The notes beneath the pieces were generated by a model that did no database searches, had not been told where the DNA came from, and saw only the letters and a program-made list of their open reading frames with translations. From DASXSB01 sp036506275 (GTDB taxonomy: Bacteria; Methylomirabilota; Methylomirabilia; Rokubacteriales; CSP1-6): DNA of 64,000 nt. The DNA is taken from contig DASXSB010000054.1 in NCBI GenBank assembly GCA_036506275.1, positions 45,892 to 109,891 of the forward strand, read 5' to 3'. This document shows, piece after piece, positions 38,001 to 46,141 of the stretch (within the stretch, counting starts at the first letter, position 1; the number at the start of each line of letters is the position of its first letter). The position numbers and the translations under genes were made by a program.

Positions 38001-38508
38001 GGCCGGCTTCATGGACAGCCTGCCCGACGTGCGGATGGTCGTGACGCCGGTGGTGAGCCTGGGAGACATCGAGAAGCTGAAGACGGACGCGATCGCGGCC
38101 CGCATCAAGACCGCGGTCACCGAGAGCCGGGTGACGGAGCTCGAAGCGGCGCAGCGCCTCTTCGTCCAGCAGTTCCCCCGGCAGGATCCGCCCGTGAGCC
38201 TGGGCGCGCTGATCTCGGCGCTGCGGGAGGTGGAGCCGCCGCCCGCGCGCGAGGCGGCCGCGCTCGCCCGGCAGCGCGCCGACGCCGTCCGCGATACGTT
38301 GAAGAAAGCGGGCATCGATCCCGCGCGCATTACGCCCAGTCGCGACGCCGGCGCTCTCGAGAGCTTCGACGCCGGTCAGGTCGAGTTCGAGCTCACCGAC
38401 CAGCTCAAGCCGCGCCGGAGCCTGCTCGAGATGCTGAAGGCTCTCCTCGAATCGCTCCAGCGCAAGCTCGAGGCCTCGCGCCCGGCCTCCGTCGCGGCGG
38501 AGCGCTGA
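35008..38508 (+). CDS. Large DUF748 (AsmA-like) envelope protein
   Basis: A 1,166-aa protein with an N-terminal membrane anchor (LVWLASVFVLCIVLVALAIPAL) and a long periplasmic region of beta-sheet repeats of the AsmA/DUF748 kind. Two segments repeat: RAEVAGLDVQWPSRVTVG near residue 434 and RAEARGLDVEWPGRISAD near 650, each followed by RVTLR and VLVERD, so part arose by internal duplication. The C-terminal DUF748 core includes LNAYLRHFIGWNASNGRVSA, RGNINVSLPVGGRLSDPRF and the final helical region. AsmA-like bridges transport lipids between membranes; here that is inference. Two low-complexity linkers interrupt it. Confidence 0.92.
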   Translation: MNRRALVWLASVFVLCIVLVALAIPALPQILRIIAINRIQAATGRATSIDAVALDLRSGRLLVTGLKLADRDGSPLGSIQRFEARVRLRELLRGHLHIRDLTITDSTVHVVRFSHDEFNISDLIKRQGGDRRPLAVTVDRFALARGTVLLEDRSISPWRVWKSEDVTIDARNVSTRRDDGEANGSTTVNGSPITVRVEHLRLAPVHLNAVVRAQRVDMSLARVYLPPDTPVILDRGQLDTTITAVVDARDGLRVDVDGQIADAVVIRRFQKDPVVTAPLLRVAVREFTVGANGELRVGRVELGGATTLINADATPPARFELARLSVRAEKLAWPVREPAWLEVASAVPGGGELTMRGRVNVKPVSAQLDVRLTRVNLSPWAHYAAPGLSIKGTGEAAVSVDLALQPRLTAVGKGTAQVTGVAVADGDRRLLDLDRAEVAGLDVQWPSRVTVGRVTLRGPVALVERDASGALVLPTLTGEKHPTAKRGATKGAGDEEADAPPPAPPPSITVAVGEVAVERGALRWRDASVKPNTDLRVADVRLLVKDVAWPLKHAVPVDLRFTAPAGGTVAVKGDVGIDPMAADVQVTARGVAVGPYRAYLPGALPVRGRADATVAATIDRTTALQARVRGDAALTGLFLSDARRKIVTVERAEARGLDVEWPGRISADRVTLRQPWVLVERDEKGGFPLLATLREAGAKSDAVATATPGPGSGTEAALPREAALGAAPVPAESARGTGADGPTRALGDGNGRPALAVAVREFAIQDGGARVIDRTLTPVYTDDLSRLWLRVRGFSTAPADPAHVDLRATLGPAAPVIVRGTVSALGAPLDVDVTAELRDLAVTRLNAYLRHFIGWNASNGRVSARVSGRVRGDELEAETAVQLGRLQVVRGDRDDAAQRHLGLPLGVLVGLLKDRRGNINVSLPVGGRLSDPRFDFKDAMWSAGRAVAVKTIALPVSWIGRLRFSADSKVQDVEIDPVGFEAGTATPTAEGTARLQRVAGFMDSLPDVRMVVTPVVSLGDIEKLKTDAIAARIKTAVTESRVTELEAAQRLFVQQFPRQDPPVSLGALISALREVEPPPAREAAALARQRADAVRDTLKKAGIDPARITPSRDAGALESFDAGQVEFELTDQLKPRRSLLEMLKALLESLQRKLEASRPASVAAER

Positions 38509-38529
38509 CGGAAGCCCGGCGCCCACGGC

Positions 38530-39501
38530 TCACGGGATCAGCACGAGCTTGCCCGTCGACTGTCGTGACTCGATATGCCGATGCGCCTCCGCCGCCTGCG
38601 CGAGCGGGAACGTCTTGCCGATGTGGAGTCGCAGCTTGCCTTCCCGCATGAGCGCGAAGCACCGCGCCGCGCTCTCGCGGATCCGCTCCGGGAACTGCAC
38701 GCTCATGGTGGGCAGCATGAAGCCGCTGACCTTCGTGGATTTCGGGAACAGCGTGAAGAGATTCAGGGGCTCGGGCGCGCCGCCCGCTCGCCCGTAGAGG
38801 ATGAGCTGGCCGAAGGGGGCGAGGCAGCGGACCCCGTCTTCGAAAGTCGGCTTCCCCACCGCGTCCAGGATCAGATCGACGCCGCGGCCATCGGTGAGCC
38901 GCAGGGCCTCGTCCGCGAAGTTCGTCTTCTCGTAGTTGATGATCGTGTCGGCGCCGCTCCTCTTGACGAGATCGGCCTTGGCGTCGCTCGACACGGTGGC
39001 GAAGACGCGCGCCCCCGCCAGCTTCGCGAGCTGCACGGCGACGAGCCCGACGCCGCCGGCGGCGGAGTGGATCACCACGCTCGTCCCCGCGCTCGTGGTG
39101 GCGGCGGTGTGCAGCAGGTGATAGGCGGTCAGGACCTGGATGGGAAAGGCCGCTCCCTGCACGAAGTCGACGGCATCGGGGAGCGGGATGACCTGGGCGG
39201 CGTGCGCGAGGCAATACTCCGCGTAGGCGCGACTCACGAACCCCGCCACGCGCGCGCCGGGCGCGAGGTTCGTCACGCCCTCGCCCACGGCCTCGATCAC
39301 GCCTGCCGCCTCCAATCCCGGCGTGTCCGGGAGCTTCGGCTGGATCGCGTACGTGCCCTGGCGGAACAGCGTGTCCGCGAAGTTCACGCCGACGGCGTGC
39401 GTGCGCAGCAGCACCATTCCCGGCCGCACGGCCGGCTTCGGCGCGTCGGCCACGGTGAGCACCTCGGGACCTCCGAGCTCGGAGAAGACGATCGCTTTCA
39501 T
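38530..39501 (-). CDS. Quinone oxidoreductase, zinc-free MDR family
   Basis: A 323-aa NADPH:quinone reductase of the medium-chain dehydrogenase family. It has the N-terminal FSELGGPEVLTV, VGVNFADTLFRQGTY, GLEAAGVIEAVGEGV and the nucleotide-binding AAGGVGLVAVQLAKLAGARV. The catalytic zinc ligands of alcohol dehydrogenases are absent, as in zeta-crystallin-like enzymes. It reduces quinones or enones with NADPH. It is a single gene; the 3' end faces the DUF748 gene. Confidence 0.94.
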   Translation of the reverse strand: MKAIVFSELGGPEVLTVADAPKPAVRPGMVLLRTHAVGVNFADTLFRQGTYAIQPKLPDTPGLEAAGVIEAVGEGVTNLAPGARVAGFVSRAYAEYCLAHAAQVIPLPDAVDFVQGAAFPIQVLTAYHLLHTAATTSAGTSVVIHSAAGGVGLVAVQLAKLAGARVFATVSSDAKADLVKRSGADTIINYEKTNFADEALRLTDGRGVDLILDAVGKPTFEDGVRCLAPFGQLILYGRAGGAPEPLNLFTLFPKSTKVSGFMLPTMSVQFPERIRESAARCFALMREGKLRLHIGKTFPLAQAAEAHRHIESRQSTGKLVLIP

Positions 39502-39576
39502 GGGAAGGCCTCCCGCCCGCCTTATATCACCGCCTCCCCGCCCGCGCGAGGGGACGACGGCGCGGGTGGATCGGCG

Positions 39577-40983
39577 TCAGGGCGCGTTGCCGAGCGTCTT
39601 CACCTCGAGCAAGGACGGCTCGATCCGCGTGGCGGCGCGGCCGAGCGGGACCGCGCGCGCTCGCACCTCCGTCGTCGTCACCCGGAGGTCGCTGGCGCTG
39701 ATGCCGGCGTGGCCGTTGGGCGTCCACATCGCGGAAAGGAAATCGAAGCGGCCCGTCCCGAAGCTCTCGGTGTCGCCCACGAGCCGGTAGCGGCCGTCCG
39801 CCCACGGGATCGCCGTCCGGAACTCGTCGTTGCGGGATCCGGTGATCATCGTGCTCGCCTTCACGTTTCCGGCCTCGTCCAGCAGCATGGCCACCGCGTC
39901 GGCGGGCGCCCCCGCGTCCGCCATGCGACCGACGATCACGACGTCGCGGTAGTGTCCCCGCACGGCGCGGCTCACCACGGCCGCCTTCGGCCACGCGTAG
40001 CGCCGAGACCACACGGGCTTGCCTTCGGTGCCGAGCTTCATCGCGAACACGTGCTGTCCGCTCTGCCCCCGCGCGGCGCCGGCGAGAATCAGCTCGCGTC
40101 CCTTCCCCGCCACGATGGGGACGACCTCGAGCTTCGCGGCCGCGCTGTGATACTGCCGCGCCCGCCGCACGGCACCGTTGGCGCCGAGGGTGAGCACGAT
40201 GGCGTCCACGGCTTCCTTGCCGTCGCGGCTCCCGGTGGAACCGGCGACGACGATCTCGCCATTCTCGCGGGCGACGACGTCGACGCCCCACGCCGGCGTC
40301 TCCGTGACGTAGGCGTGGGCCCACACGATCTGGCCGGCGTCGGAGATCTTCACCGCGGCCAGACGCGGAACGTCGGCGATGTCGGCGTAGCCGACGAAGA
40401 CGTGACCGCCGGTCACCGCCACCCCGCGGTACAGCTCGTGCACGCCGCCGGGATCGAGCGTCTCGGCCCAGCTCGGCTGTCCCCCGCCGTCGATCTTGAG
40501 GATGAGAGGCCGCGGGGGGCGGCTCGGGGGCATCGGCTTCAGCGACGCCGTGAACCGGCTCTCGCTCGTGCCCACGAGGAGGTACCCGCCGTCCTCGGTG
40601 CGCACGGCGGTGCGTAGCATGTTCCGGTGCATCCCGCCGTAGGTCTTCGCCCAGCGCATGGTGCCGTCGAGCGCTTCCGCAACGGCAAGGAAATCCATCG
40701 AGCTGCCCGCGCCGCCCATCGTGAAGCCGAAGAGCGCGCAGCCGTCGCCGTCGCAGAGGATGTCGCGCACCCAGTCGTTGCCGTCGCCACCGATCAGATA
40801 GGCGTCCGTGAGGTCGGCGACGCCGAGGGCGGCCGTGATGTCCTGCGTGCGGGGCGCGGTGACGACGCGCGACGGCGACGTCGCGCAGCCGGTCGTCAGC
40901 ACGGCGGCGATGATCCACGCGCTTCCGACGAAGCGGTGGCGGGAACGGGGCGTCGTGGCAGCCGGGCGGTTGCGCCAGAGCAA
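39577..40983 (-). CDS. Probable lipoprotein with beta-propeller-like repeats
   Basis: A 468-aa protein with TTG start and a signal ending in VLTTGCATS (lipobox), so predicted periplasmic or surface lipoprotein. Repeats of about 50 residues contain GGYLLVGTSESR, GHVFVGYADIAD, GEIVVAGSTGS, RELILAGAARG and RDVVIVGRMADAG, matching delta-60/SBBP-type propeller blades. No catalytic motif was seen. Such proteins are poorly characterised. Without ATG or a clear ribosome-binding site the start is uncertain. Confidence 0.72.
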   Translation of the reverse strand: MLWRNRPAATTPRSRHRFVGSAWIIAAVLTTGCATSPSRVVTAPRTQDITAALGVADLTDAYLIGGDGNDWVRDILCDGDGCALFGFTMGGAGSSMDFLAVAEALDGTMRWAKTYGGMHRNMLRTAVRTEDGGYLLVGTSESRFTASLKPMPPSRPPRPLILKIDGGGQPSWAETLDPGGVHELYRGVAVTGGHVFVGYADIADVPRLAAVKISDAGQIVWAHAYVTETPAWGVDVVARENGEIVVAGSTGSRDGKEAVDAIVLTLGANGAVRRARQYHSAAAKLEVVPIVAGKGRELILAGAARGQSGQHVFAMKLGTEGKPVWSRRYAWPKAAVVSRAVRGHYRDVVIVGRMADAGAPADAVAMLLDEAGNVKASTMITGSRNDEFRTAIPWADGRYRLVGDTESFGTGRFDFLSAMWTPNGHAGISASDLRVTTTEVRARAVPLGRAATRIEPSLLEVKTLGNAP

Positions 40984-41092
40984 CTACGAACGAGTCTAGG
41001 AGGCCGGCCCCGCGACTGTCAAAAAACGGGGGCGCGCGGGGTACACTCAGGACCCCGGGGCGGCGCCGGACATCATGTAGGAGGCACGCGCG

Positions 41093-42652
41093 ATGGCATG
41101 GTCACTGGCCGGCATCACTCGCCGGCACGCCCGCGACCGCGGCGCCGGGACCGTGATGACCTACGGCGACCGGACGATCACGTGGGCGGAGCTGGACGCG
41201 CGCGCGAGCCGCGTCGCCCAGGGCCTCCTCGCCGCCGGAGTCGCCCCTCAAGAGCGCGTGGCGTTCGTCGACAAGAACGGGCCCGAGTACTTCGAGGTCG
41301 TCTTCGGCGGCGCCAAGGCCAACATCGTCACCGTCGCCGTGAACTGGCGGCTGGCGCCGGCCGAGATGGCGTACATCGTCAACGATGCCCAGGCCAAGGT
41401 CCTGTTCGTGGGTCCCGAGTTCCTCGGGCACCTGGACGAGATCGAGGCCTCGCTCAAGACGGTGGAGGCGATCGTGGTCCTCGGTCAGCACGAGCGCCAC
41501 GCCGCGTACGAAGCGTGGGTGGCGCGCCACCCTGCCGACGATCCAGCGATCACGTCGCGGCCCTCAGACGTCGCCATGCAGCTCTACACGTCGGGCACCA
41601 CGGGGCTCCCGAAGGGCGCGATGATCTCCAACACCAATCTCGGCGCGCTCCTGTCCACGGTGGGGCGCGGATGGCACTTCGACGAGACGTCGACGAATTT
41701 CGTCTGCATGCCGCTCTTCCACATCGGCGGCTCCGGGTGGGCGCTGGTGGGGATGGAGATCGGCTGTCAGTCGGTGCTGGTGCGCGAGTTCGTGCCGGCC
41801 GAGGTGCTCGATCTCCTCGAGCGTCATCGCATCACCAATGCGCTCTTCGTGCCCGCCATGCTCCAGTTCCTCACCATGGTTCCCGGTGCCGCCGACCGCG
41901 ACTACTCCGCGCTGCGCGCGATCGTCTACGGCGCGTCTCCGATCACGAACGAGGTGCTCGTTCGTTCCATGAAGACGTTTCGCTGCCCGTTCATCCAGGT
42001 CTACGGGCTCACGGAGACGACCGGCGCCATCACCGAGCTCGCCGCCAGCGACCACGCCGTCGACGGCCCCCGCGCGCGGTTCCTGCGCTCGGCGGGCAAG
42101 GCGTTCCCGTGGGTCGAGCTGGTCATCGCAGATCCGGCGAGCGGGCAGCGGTGCGGCCCCGGCGAGGTGGGCGAGGTGTGGACGCGGTCCGTGCAGAACT
42201 TCGGCGGCTACTGGGGCAAGCCGGAGGAGACCGCGCGCACGCTCGGCGCCGACGGCTGGCTCCACACCGGCGACGCCGGGTATCTCGACGACGAGGGCTT
42301 CCTGTTTCTCACCGACCGCGTGAAGGACATGATCATCTCCGGCGGCGAGAACGTCTATCCGGCCGAGGTGGAGAACGCGCTCTCCGATCATCCCGCCGTC
42401 GCCGACGTGGCCGTCATCGGCGTGCCGGACGACCGCTGGGGCGAGACCGTGAAAGCCATCGTGGTGACGAAAGCGGGCGCGCGCGTGAGCGCGGACGACA
42501 TCATCGCGTTCGCGCGCACACGCCTCGCCCACTACAAGTGTCCGACATCGGTCGACTTCGCGACCACGCTGCCCCGTAACCCGTCCGGCAAGCTCTTGAA
42601 GCGGGAGCTGCGCGAGCCGTACTGGCGCGGCCGCGAGCGCCGGATCAACTAG
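41093..42652 (+). CDS. Long-chain acyl-CoA ligase (AMP-forming)
   Basis: A 519-aa ANL-superfamily enzyme. AMP-binding motifs are LYTSGTTGLPKGAM near residue 165 and VYGLTETTG near 300. A C-terminal DRVKDMIISGGENVYPAEVE and the adenylation lysine in NPSGKLLKREL follow. It activates a fatty or aryl acid to the acyl-AMP and then the CoA thioester. GTAGGAGGC lies before the ATG. It begins a short same-strand cluster with an alpha/beta-hydrolase and a VOC protein. The preferred acid is unknown. Confidence 0.96.
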   Translation: MAWSLAGITRRHARDRGAGTVMTYGDRTITWAELDARASRVAQGLLAAGVAPQERVAFVDKNGPEYFEVVFGGAKANIVTVAVNWRLAPAEMAYIVNDAQAKVLFVGPEFLGHLDEIEASLKTVEAIVVLGQHERHAAYEAWVARHPADDPAITSRPSDVAMQLYTSGTTGLPKGAMISNTNLGALLSTVGRGWHFDETSTNFVCMPLFHIGGSGWALVGMEIGCQSVLVREFVPAEVLDLLERHRITNALFVPAMLQFLTMVPGAADRDYSALRAIVYGASPITNEVLVRSMKTFRCPFIQVYGLTETTGAITELAASDHAVDGPRARFLRSAGKAFPWVELVIADPASGQRCGPGEVGEVWTRSVQNFGGYWGKPEETARTLGADGWLHTGDAGYLDDEGFLFLTDRVKDMIISGGENVYPAEVENALSDHPAVADVAVIGVPDDRWGETVKAIVVTKAGARVSADDIIAFARTRLAHYKCPTSVDFATTLPRNPSGKLLKRELREPYWRGRERRIN

Positions 42653-42679
42653 CGTCCCCGCCGCGAGAGAGGAGCGACC

Positions 42680-43450
42680 ATGGCCACGGCACGACTGAAC
42701 GGGATCGAGATCGAGTACGAGGAAAGCGGTCGGGGGCCCGCCCTCCTGCTCTCGCACGGGTACGGAGCGACCTACCGGATGTGGGACAGCCAGCGGGAGG
42801 CGCTCCGCGATCGCTACCGCGTGATCGCGTGGAGCATGCGCGGCCACGGGCGGACGGAGAGTCCGGACGATCCCGCCCAGTACTCGGAAGATCTCACCAT
42901 CGCCGACATGAAGGCGCTCCTCGATCACGTCGGGGTCGAGCGCGCCGTGGTGGCCGGGCTCTCGCTCGGCGGCTACATGTCGCTCGCCTTCTATCTCCGC
43001 CATCCGGACATCGTCCGCGCGCTCGTCATCTGTGATTCCGGCCCCGGCTACCGAAACGCGGTCGCGCGCGCGGAGTGGAACGAGCGCGCCCATCGCCGCG
43101 CGGAAGCATTCGAAGCGCGCGGGCTCGGCGAGCTCCGGGGGCGGAGCCGGGAAGCGAAAGACGCCGCCGCCCACCATGCTTCCGCGCAGGGCCTGGCGCA
43201 CGCGGCGCGCGGGATGCTGGCCCAGCGCGATGCGCGCGTGATCGACGGGCTGCCGACGATTCGCGTTCCCACCTTGATCGTCGTCGGCGATCGGGACGAG
43301 CCCTTCGTGGCGCCCTGTCAGTACATGGCCAAGAAGATCACCGGGGCGCGGCTCGAGATCATTCCCGACGCCGGGCACGCCTCCAACCTGGACCAGCCCG
43401 CGATCTTCAACCGCGTCCTCGGTGACTTCTTGGACGCGCTCCCGCAATAA
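42680..43450 (+). CDS. Alpha/beta-fold hydrolase
   Basis: A 256-aa hydrolase. The oxyanion region is LLLSHGYGATYRMWD, the nucleophile is in VAGLSLGGYMSL, the acid is in VVGDRDEPF and His is in PDAGHASNLDQP. It probably hydrolyses an ester, lactone or thioester. It follows the acyl-CoA ligase by 27 bp with AGAGGAG upstream and may be cotranscribed with it. The stop codon region is tandemly duplicated (43431-43471). Confidence 0.94.
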   Translation: MATARLNGIEIEYEESGRGPALLLSHGYGATYRMWDSQREALRDRYRVIAWSMRGHGRTESPDDPAQYSEDLTIADMKALLDHVGVERAVVAGLSLGGYMSLAFYLRHPDIVRALVICDSGPGYRNAVARAEWNERAHRRAEAFEARGLGELRGRSREAKDAAAHHASAQGLAHAARGMLAQRDARVIDGLPTIRVPTLIVVGDRDEPFVAPCQYMAKKITGARLEIIPDAGHASNLDQPAIFNRVLGDFLDALPQ

Positions 43451-43471
43451 ACTGGACGCGCTCCCGCAATA
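43431..43471 (+). repeat. 19-bp tandem repeat over the hydrolase stop codon
   Basis: The 19-mer TGGACGCGCTCCCGCAATA occurs at 43431-43449 and again at 43453-43471. The first copy ends the hydrolase coding sequence and the second is non-coding. It looks like a recent small slippage duplication rather than a functional element. Confidence 0.85.
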
Positions 43472-43513
43472 GAACGTCGCGAACGGAGAACATCGCGAGA
43501 GGGAGACCCCGAC

Positions 43514-43918
43514 ATGGAGAAGAAGACGGGCATGCTGGGCGACGTGATCGAGCTGTCGGTGGTCGTGCGGGATCTCGAGGCCGCCATCGAGCGCTACACG
43601 CGGCTGTTCGGCCTCCGCGTGCATCACCGCGGCGCCTCCGAGGAGTTCGGGTTCAAGAACGCGATCCTGCCGCTCGGCGTGGGCCACATCGAGTTGCTCC
43701 AGCCGACGGACCCGAGCAAGGCGATCGGGCGCTTCCTCGCCAGACACGGCGAGGGCGTGTACCTGGTTGGCTTCGAGAACACCGACGTGCCCGGCGCCGT
43801 GAAGCGTCTCCGGGGTGAGGGCGCCCGCGTCGACGAGCGCAAGGAAATCGCCTGGGTCCATCCCGGGGACGCCCACGGCGTCTTCGTGGAGCTGCGAAAG
43901 CGCGAACGCTACGACTGA
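43514..43918 (+). CDS. VOC family protein (methylmalonyl-CoA epimerase-like)
   Basis: A 134-aa vicinal-oxygen-chelate-fold protein. It opens MLGDVIELSVVVRDLEAAIE with RYTRLFGLRVHHR, and has VGHIELLQPTDPSKAIGRFL, GEGVYLVGFENTDVPGAVK and IAWVHPGDAHGVFVEL. The Glu/His pattern fits the metal site of methylmalonyl-CoA epimerases. GAGGGAG precedes the ATG. Placement behind an acyl-CoA ligase and hydrolase suits acyl-CoA metabolism. The epimerase activity is inferred only. Confidence 0.88.
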   Translation: MEKKTGMLGDVIELSVVVRDLEAAIERYTRLFGLRVHHRGASEEFGFKNAILPLGVGHIELLQPTDPSKAIGRFLARHGEGVYLVGFENTDVPGAVKRLRGEGARVDERKEIAWVHPGDAHGVFVELRKRERYD

Positions 43919-43919
43919 T

Positions 43920-43976
43920 TCACCGACAGTCCGCGTCACCGCGTTTTCGTGGCGCGCGCGGCGGGACTGTCGGTGA
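43920..43976 (+). promoter_or_regulatory. Perfect 13-bp inverted repeat upstream of a PEP-CTERM gene
   Basis: TCACCGACAGTCC (43920-43932) is the exact reverse complement of GGACTGTCGGTGA (43964-43976). The arms flank 31 bp that contain a second, imperfect pair. It sits just after the VOC stop, so a terminator hairpin is possible, but no T tract follows. The CCGACAG core also occurs upstream of the NIDO PEP-CTERM gene, and the right arm is about 90 bp before the predicted start site of the next gene, the distance seen there. Confidence 0.5.
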
Positions 43977-44035
43977 CATTTCCAGCTTTGCGATCGTGCC
44001 GTCGCCATCTCTCATAACATCAGCGACTTACGCAC

Positions 44036-44051
44036 TGGCACCCCGCCTGCA
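44036..44051 (+). promoter_or_regulatory. Sigma-54 promoter upstream of PEP-CTERM gene
   Basis: TGGCACCCCGCCTGCA matches TGGCAC-N5-TTGCA with one change in the -12 element. The GG and GC are correctly spaced. The predicted start is about 61 bp before the ATG of the PEP-CTERM gene at 44123. Confidence 0.7.
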
Positions 44052-44122
44052 GCCTGCCGTCTTTCTCACGCGCCTGATGCGCGTCTGTAAGAGAATCCGA
44101 CGAATCGGCGGGAGGAAGCTTC

Positions 44123-44962
44123 ATGCGTCTCACGGCTGTGCTCGCTCTGATCGTTCTGGGCGTCGCCCTCGTTCCGATCGCGGTCGAGGCCGCGGTCGTT
44201 CCTTTCAGCGCTTCGGGAGCGGACGCCGCCGCTATCCAGGCCACCGTGGACACGTTCCGGGGGGCGATCGGCGGAGCGAACAACGGCGTCGGGGGCTCGT
44301 TCACCACGGGCCGCCGGGAAATCAACTGGGACGGAGTGCCGGCGAACTTCTCGTCCCCGAACGCCTTCCCGCCGGACTTCTTCAACGTCAATTCCCCGCG
44401 CGGCGTCGTTTTCTCGACGCCGGGGTCGGGATTCCAGGTGAGCGGCACGCCGCCGGAGTTCGGGAACCTGAACGCGACCTATCCCGATCAGTTCACGACG
44501 TTCAGCGCGCCGAAGCTCTTCACGGCGATCGGCTCCACCATCACCGACGTGAACTTCTTCATCCCCGGCACGACCATTCCCGCCACCACGCGCGCCTTCG
44601 GCGCCGTCTTCACCGACGTCGACTCCGCGACCAGCTCGTCGATCGCGGCCTTCGACGCCAACGGGGGTCTGCTCGGGACCTTCTCGGTGCCGGCGGCAGC
44701 GCAGGGTCTCTCGTTCCTCGGCCTCGTGGTGGATGGCTCGACGCCTTCCATCGGTCGCGTGCGGATCACGAGCGGCAACGCTGCCCCTGGTCCCAATGAC
44801 GCTCCCCCGGGCACCGACGTCGCCGTGATGGACGACTTCATCTACGGCGAGCCGACGACGACGGTGCCGGAGCCGACGACGCTCTTCTTGCTCGGCTCCG
44901 CACTCGTCGGGCTCGGCGGGCGTCGTCTCGCCCAGGCCGTCCGCGCCCTGCGGCGCCGCTAA
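44123..44962 (+). CDS. PEP-CTERM sorting domain protein
   Basis: A 279-aa exported protein. Signal peptide LTAVLALIVLGVALVPIAVEA leads to a beta-sandwich-like mature region (AFGAVFTDVDSATSSSIAAF, FLGLVVDGSTPSIGRVRI). The C-terminal sorting tail starts TTTVPEPTTLFLLGSALVGL, followed by GGRRLAQAVRALRRR. A GGGAGGAAG site lies before the ATG. It follows the canonical sigma-54-like promoter at 44036 and an inverted repeat. Its ligand or structural role is unknown. Confidence 0.93.
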   Translation: MRLTAVLALIVLGVALVPIAVEAAVVPFSASGADAAAIQATVDTFRGAIGGANNGVGGSFTTGRREINWDGVPANFSSPNAFPPDFFNVNSPRGVVFSTPGSGFQVSGTPPEFGNLNATYPDQFTTFSAPKLFTAIGSTITDVNFFIPGTTIPATTRAFGAVFTDVDSATSSSIAAFDANGGLLGTFSVPAAAQGLSFLGLVVDGSTPSIGRVRITSGNAAPGPNDAPPGTDVAVMDDFIYGEPTTTVPEPTTLFLLGSALVGLGGRRLAQAVRALRRR

Positions 44963-45154
44963 TCGCCTAGCGCCCGCTCCCTCTCATCGGCATGCAGCGC
45001 CGGTGCTCGGCGCCCGGGAGATTACGGCAGAAGCCGCGGCCTCCCGCGCGCGAGCACCGCGCGGTCGGTCACCCGCCCCGAAGTTTCGCGTCCGAGAGAT
45101 GTTTCGACAAGCGGCTGCTCGTCGGAGTAGCTTGGAGCGCTGCAGGAGGCTGGC

Positions 45155-46108
45155 ATGACACTACCCTACAAGGGCGCGCGCCTTCCCGGACCGCTCGGCA
45201 CGTCAACGGGGACACTCGGAGGACGACTTCCCGGCCCGCTGAACTTCAAGCAGGTCGAGGTGACGGGCGGAGCGACCAAGAAGGTCAAGACCGTGGCGAT
45301 GCCGCCGCCATGGCACAACAGCACGATCAAGCGGGTGCGCTCGGTCGACTGGCCGCTGTCCAAGGATGCCCCGGCCACCGAGGACGTGAAGCAGGGGGGA
45401 ATGGCGAACTGTCCGGTGGCGGCAATCCTGGCCGCCCTCGCTCACACACCCGTGGGCCGAAAGAGCCTCGATGGCATGGTCACCGAGTACACCAACGCTC
45501 CCACCAAGACCGTGCTCGCCGGTGACACGGTGGCGGAGCTCAACGAGCCGACCAAGGACGACGCGGACTACAAGCCGCAGGACATGGAGGTTCTCTCGAA
45601 TCGCTATTTCACCGTGTCGTTCTGGAAGGGAGAGATCCCCGACACGTTCTATGTCGAATACTCGGACAGCGACTCGATCGACATGGTGTTCATGGGTTCA
45701 CGGCCCAACACGAAACGGGTGCTGTGGCCGTCCGTGATCGAGAAGGCGTGCGCATTTCACTTCGGTGGCTACGATGAGATGGGCAAGTACAAGAACCACA
45801 CGGCCAACGACTTCTGGGAGCTCATCTTAGGCAAGAAGCCGCAAGACGTCCTCGCGATCAAAGATTCAACGGACCTCGACAAGATCCGCGAGCTGGCACG
45901 GGCGGCCCCCGCGGTCCCCACCATAGCAGCGTCCAAGGAGCCCGGCCACACCGAATTCGGCAAGGTTACGCCAGACCATGGTTATGCCGTTCTCGGCCTC
46001 AAGGGCGCCAGCATCGAGCTGTACAATCCCGCCGAGCCGAAAACGATAAGCCTCTCCGCCGAGGAGGTGCGGCGCAACTTCCAGGCCATCCTGTACGGGA
46101 ACCCGTAG
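45155..46108 (+). CDS. Calpain-like cysteine protease candidate with N-terminal RLPGPLG tags
   Basis: A 317-aa protein. Residues 9-15 (RLPGPLG) and 24-30 (RLPGPLN) are near repeats, also present as RIPGPLG in the protein at 8313-9539. The rest resembles a C2 (calpain) peptidase core: Q80 and C86 in QGGMANCPVAAILAALAHT, His275 in DHGYAVLGLKG and Asn291 in IELYNPAEP, the expected Gln-Cys-His-Asn order. Overall similarity is weak. No signal peptide is visible. GCAGGAGG precedes the ATG. A secreted cysteine-protease effector is one reading; the assignment is motif-based and moderate. Confidence 0.65.
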   Translation: MTLPYKGARLPGPLGTSTGTLGGRLPGPLNFKQVEVTGGATKKVKTVAMPPPWHNSTIKRVRSVDWPLSKDAPATEDVKQGGMANCPVAAILAALAHTPVGRKSLDGMVTEYTNAPTKTVLAGDTVAELNEPTKDDADYKPQDMEVLSNRYFTVSFWKGEIPDTFYVEYSDSDSIDMVFMGSRPNTKRVLWPSVIEKACAFHFGGYDEMGKYKNHTANDFWELILGKKPQDVLAIKDSTDLDKIRELARAAPAVPTIAASKEPGHTEFGKVTPDHGYAVLGLKGASIELYNPAEPKTISLSAEEVRRNFQAILYGNP

Positions 46109-46141
46109 CCCCTCGAGGTTCTCGAGATGCGGGGGGCGCCG

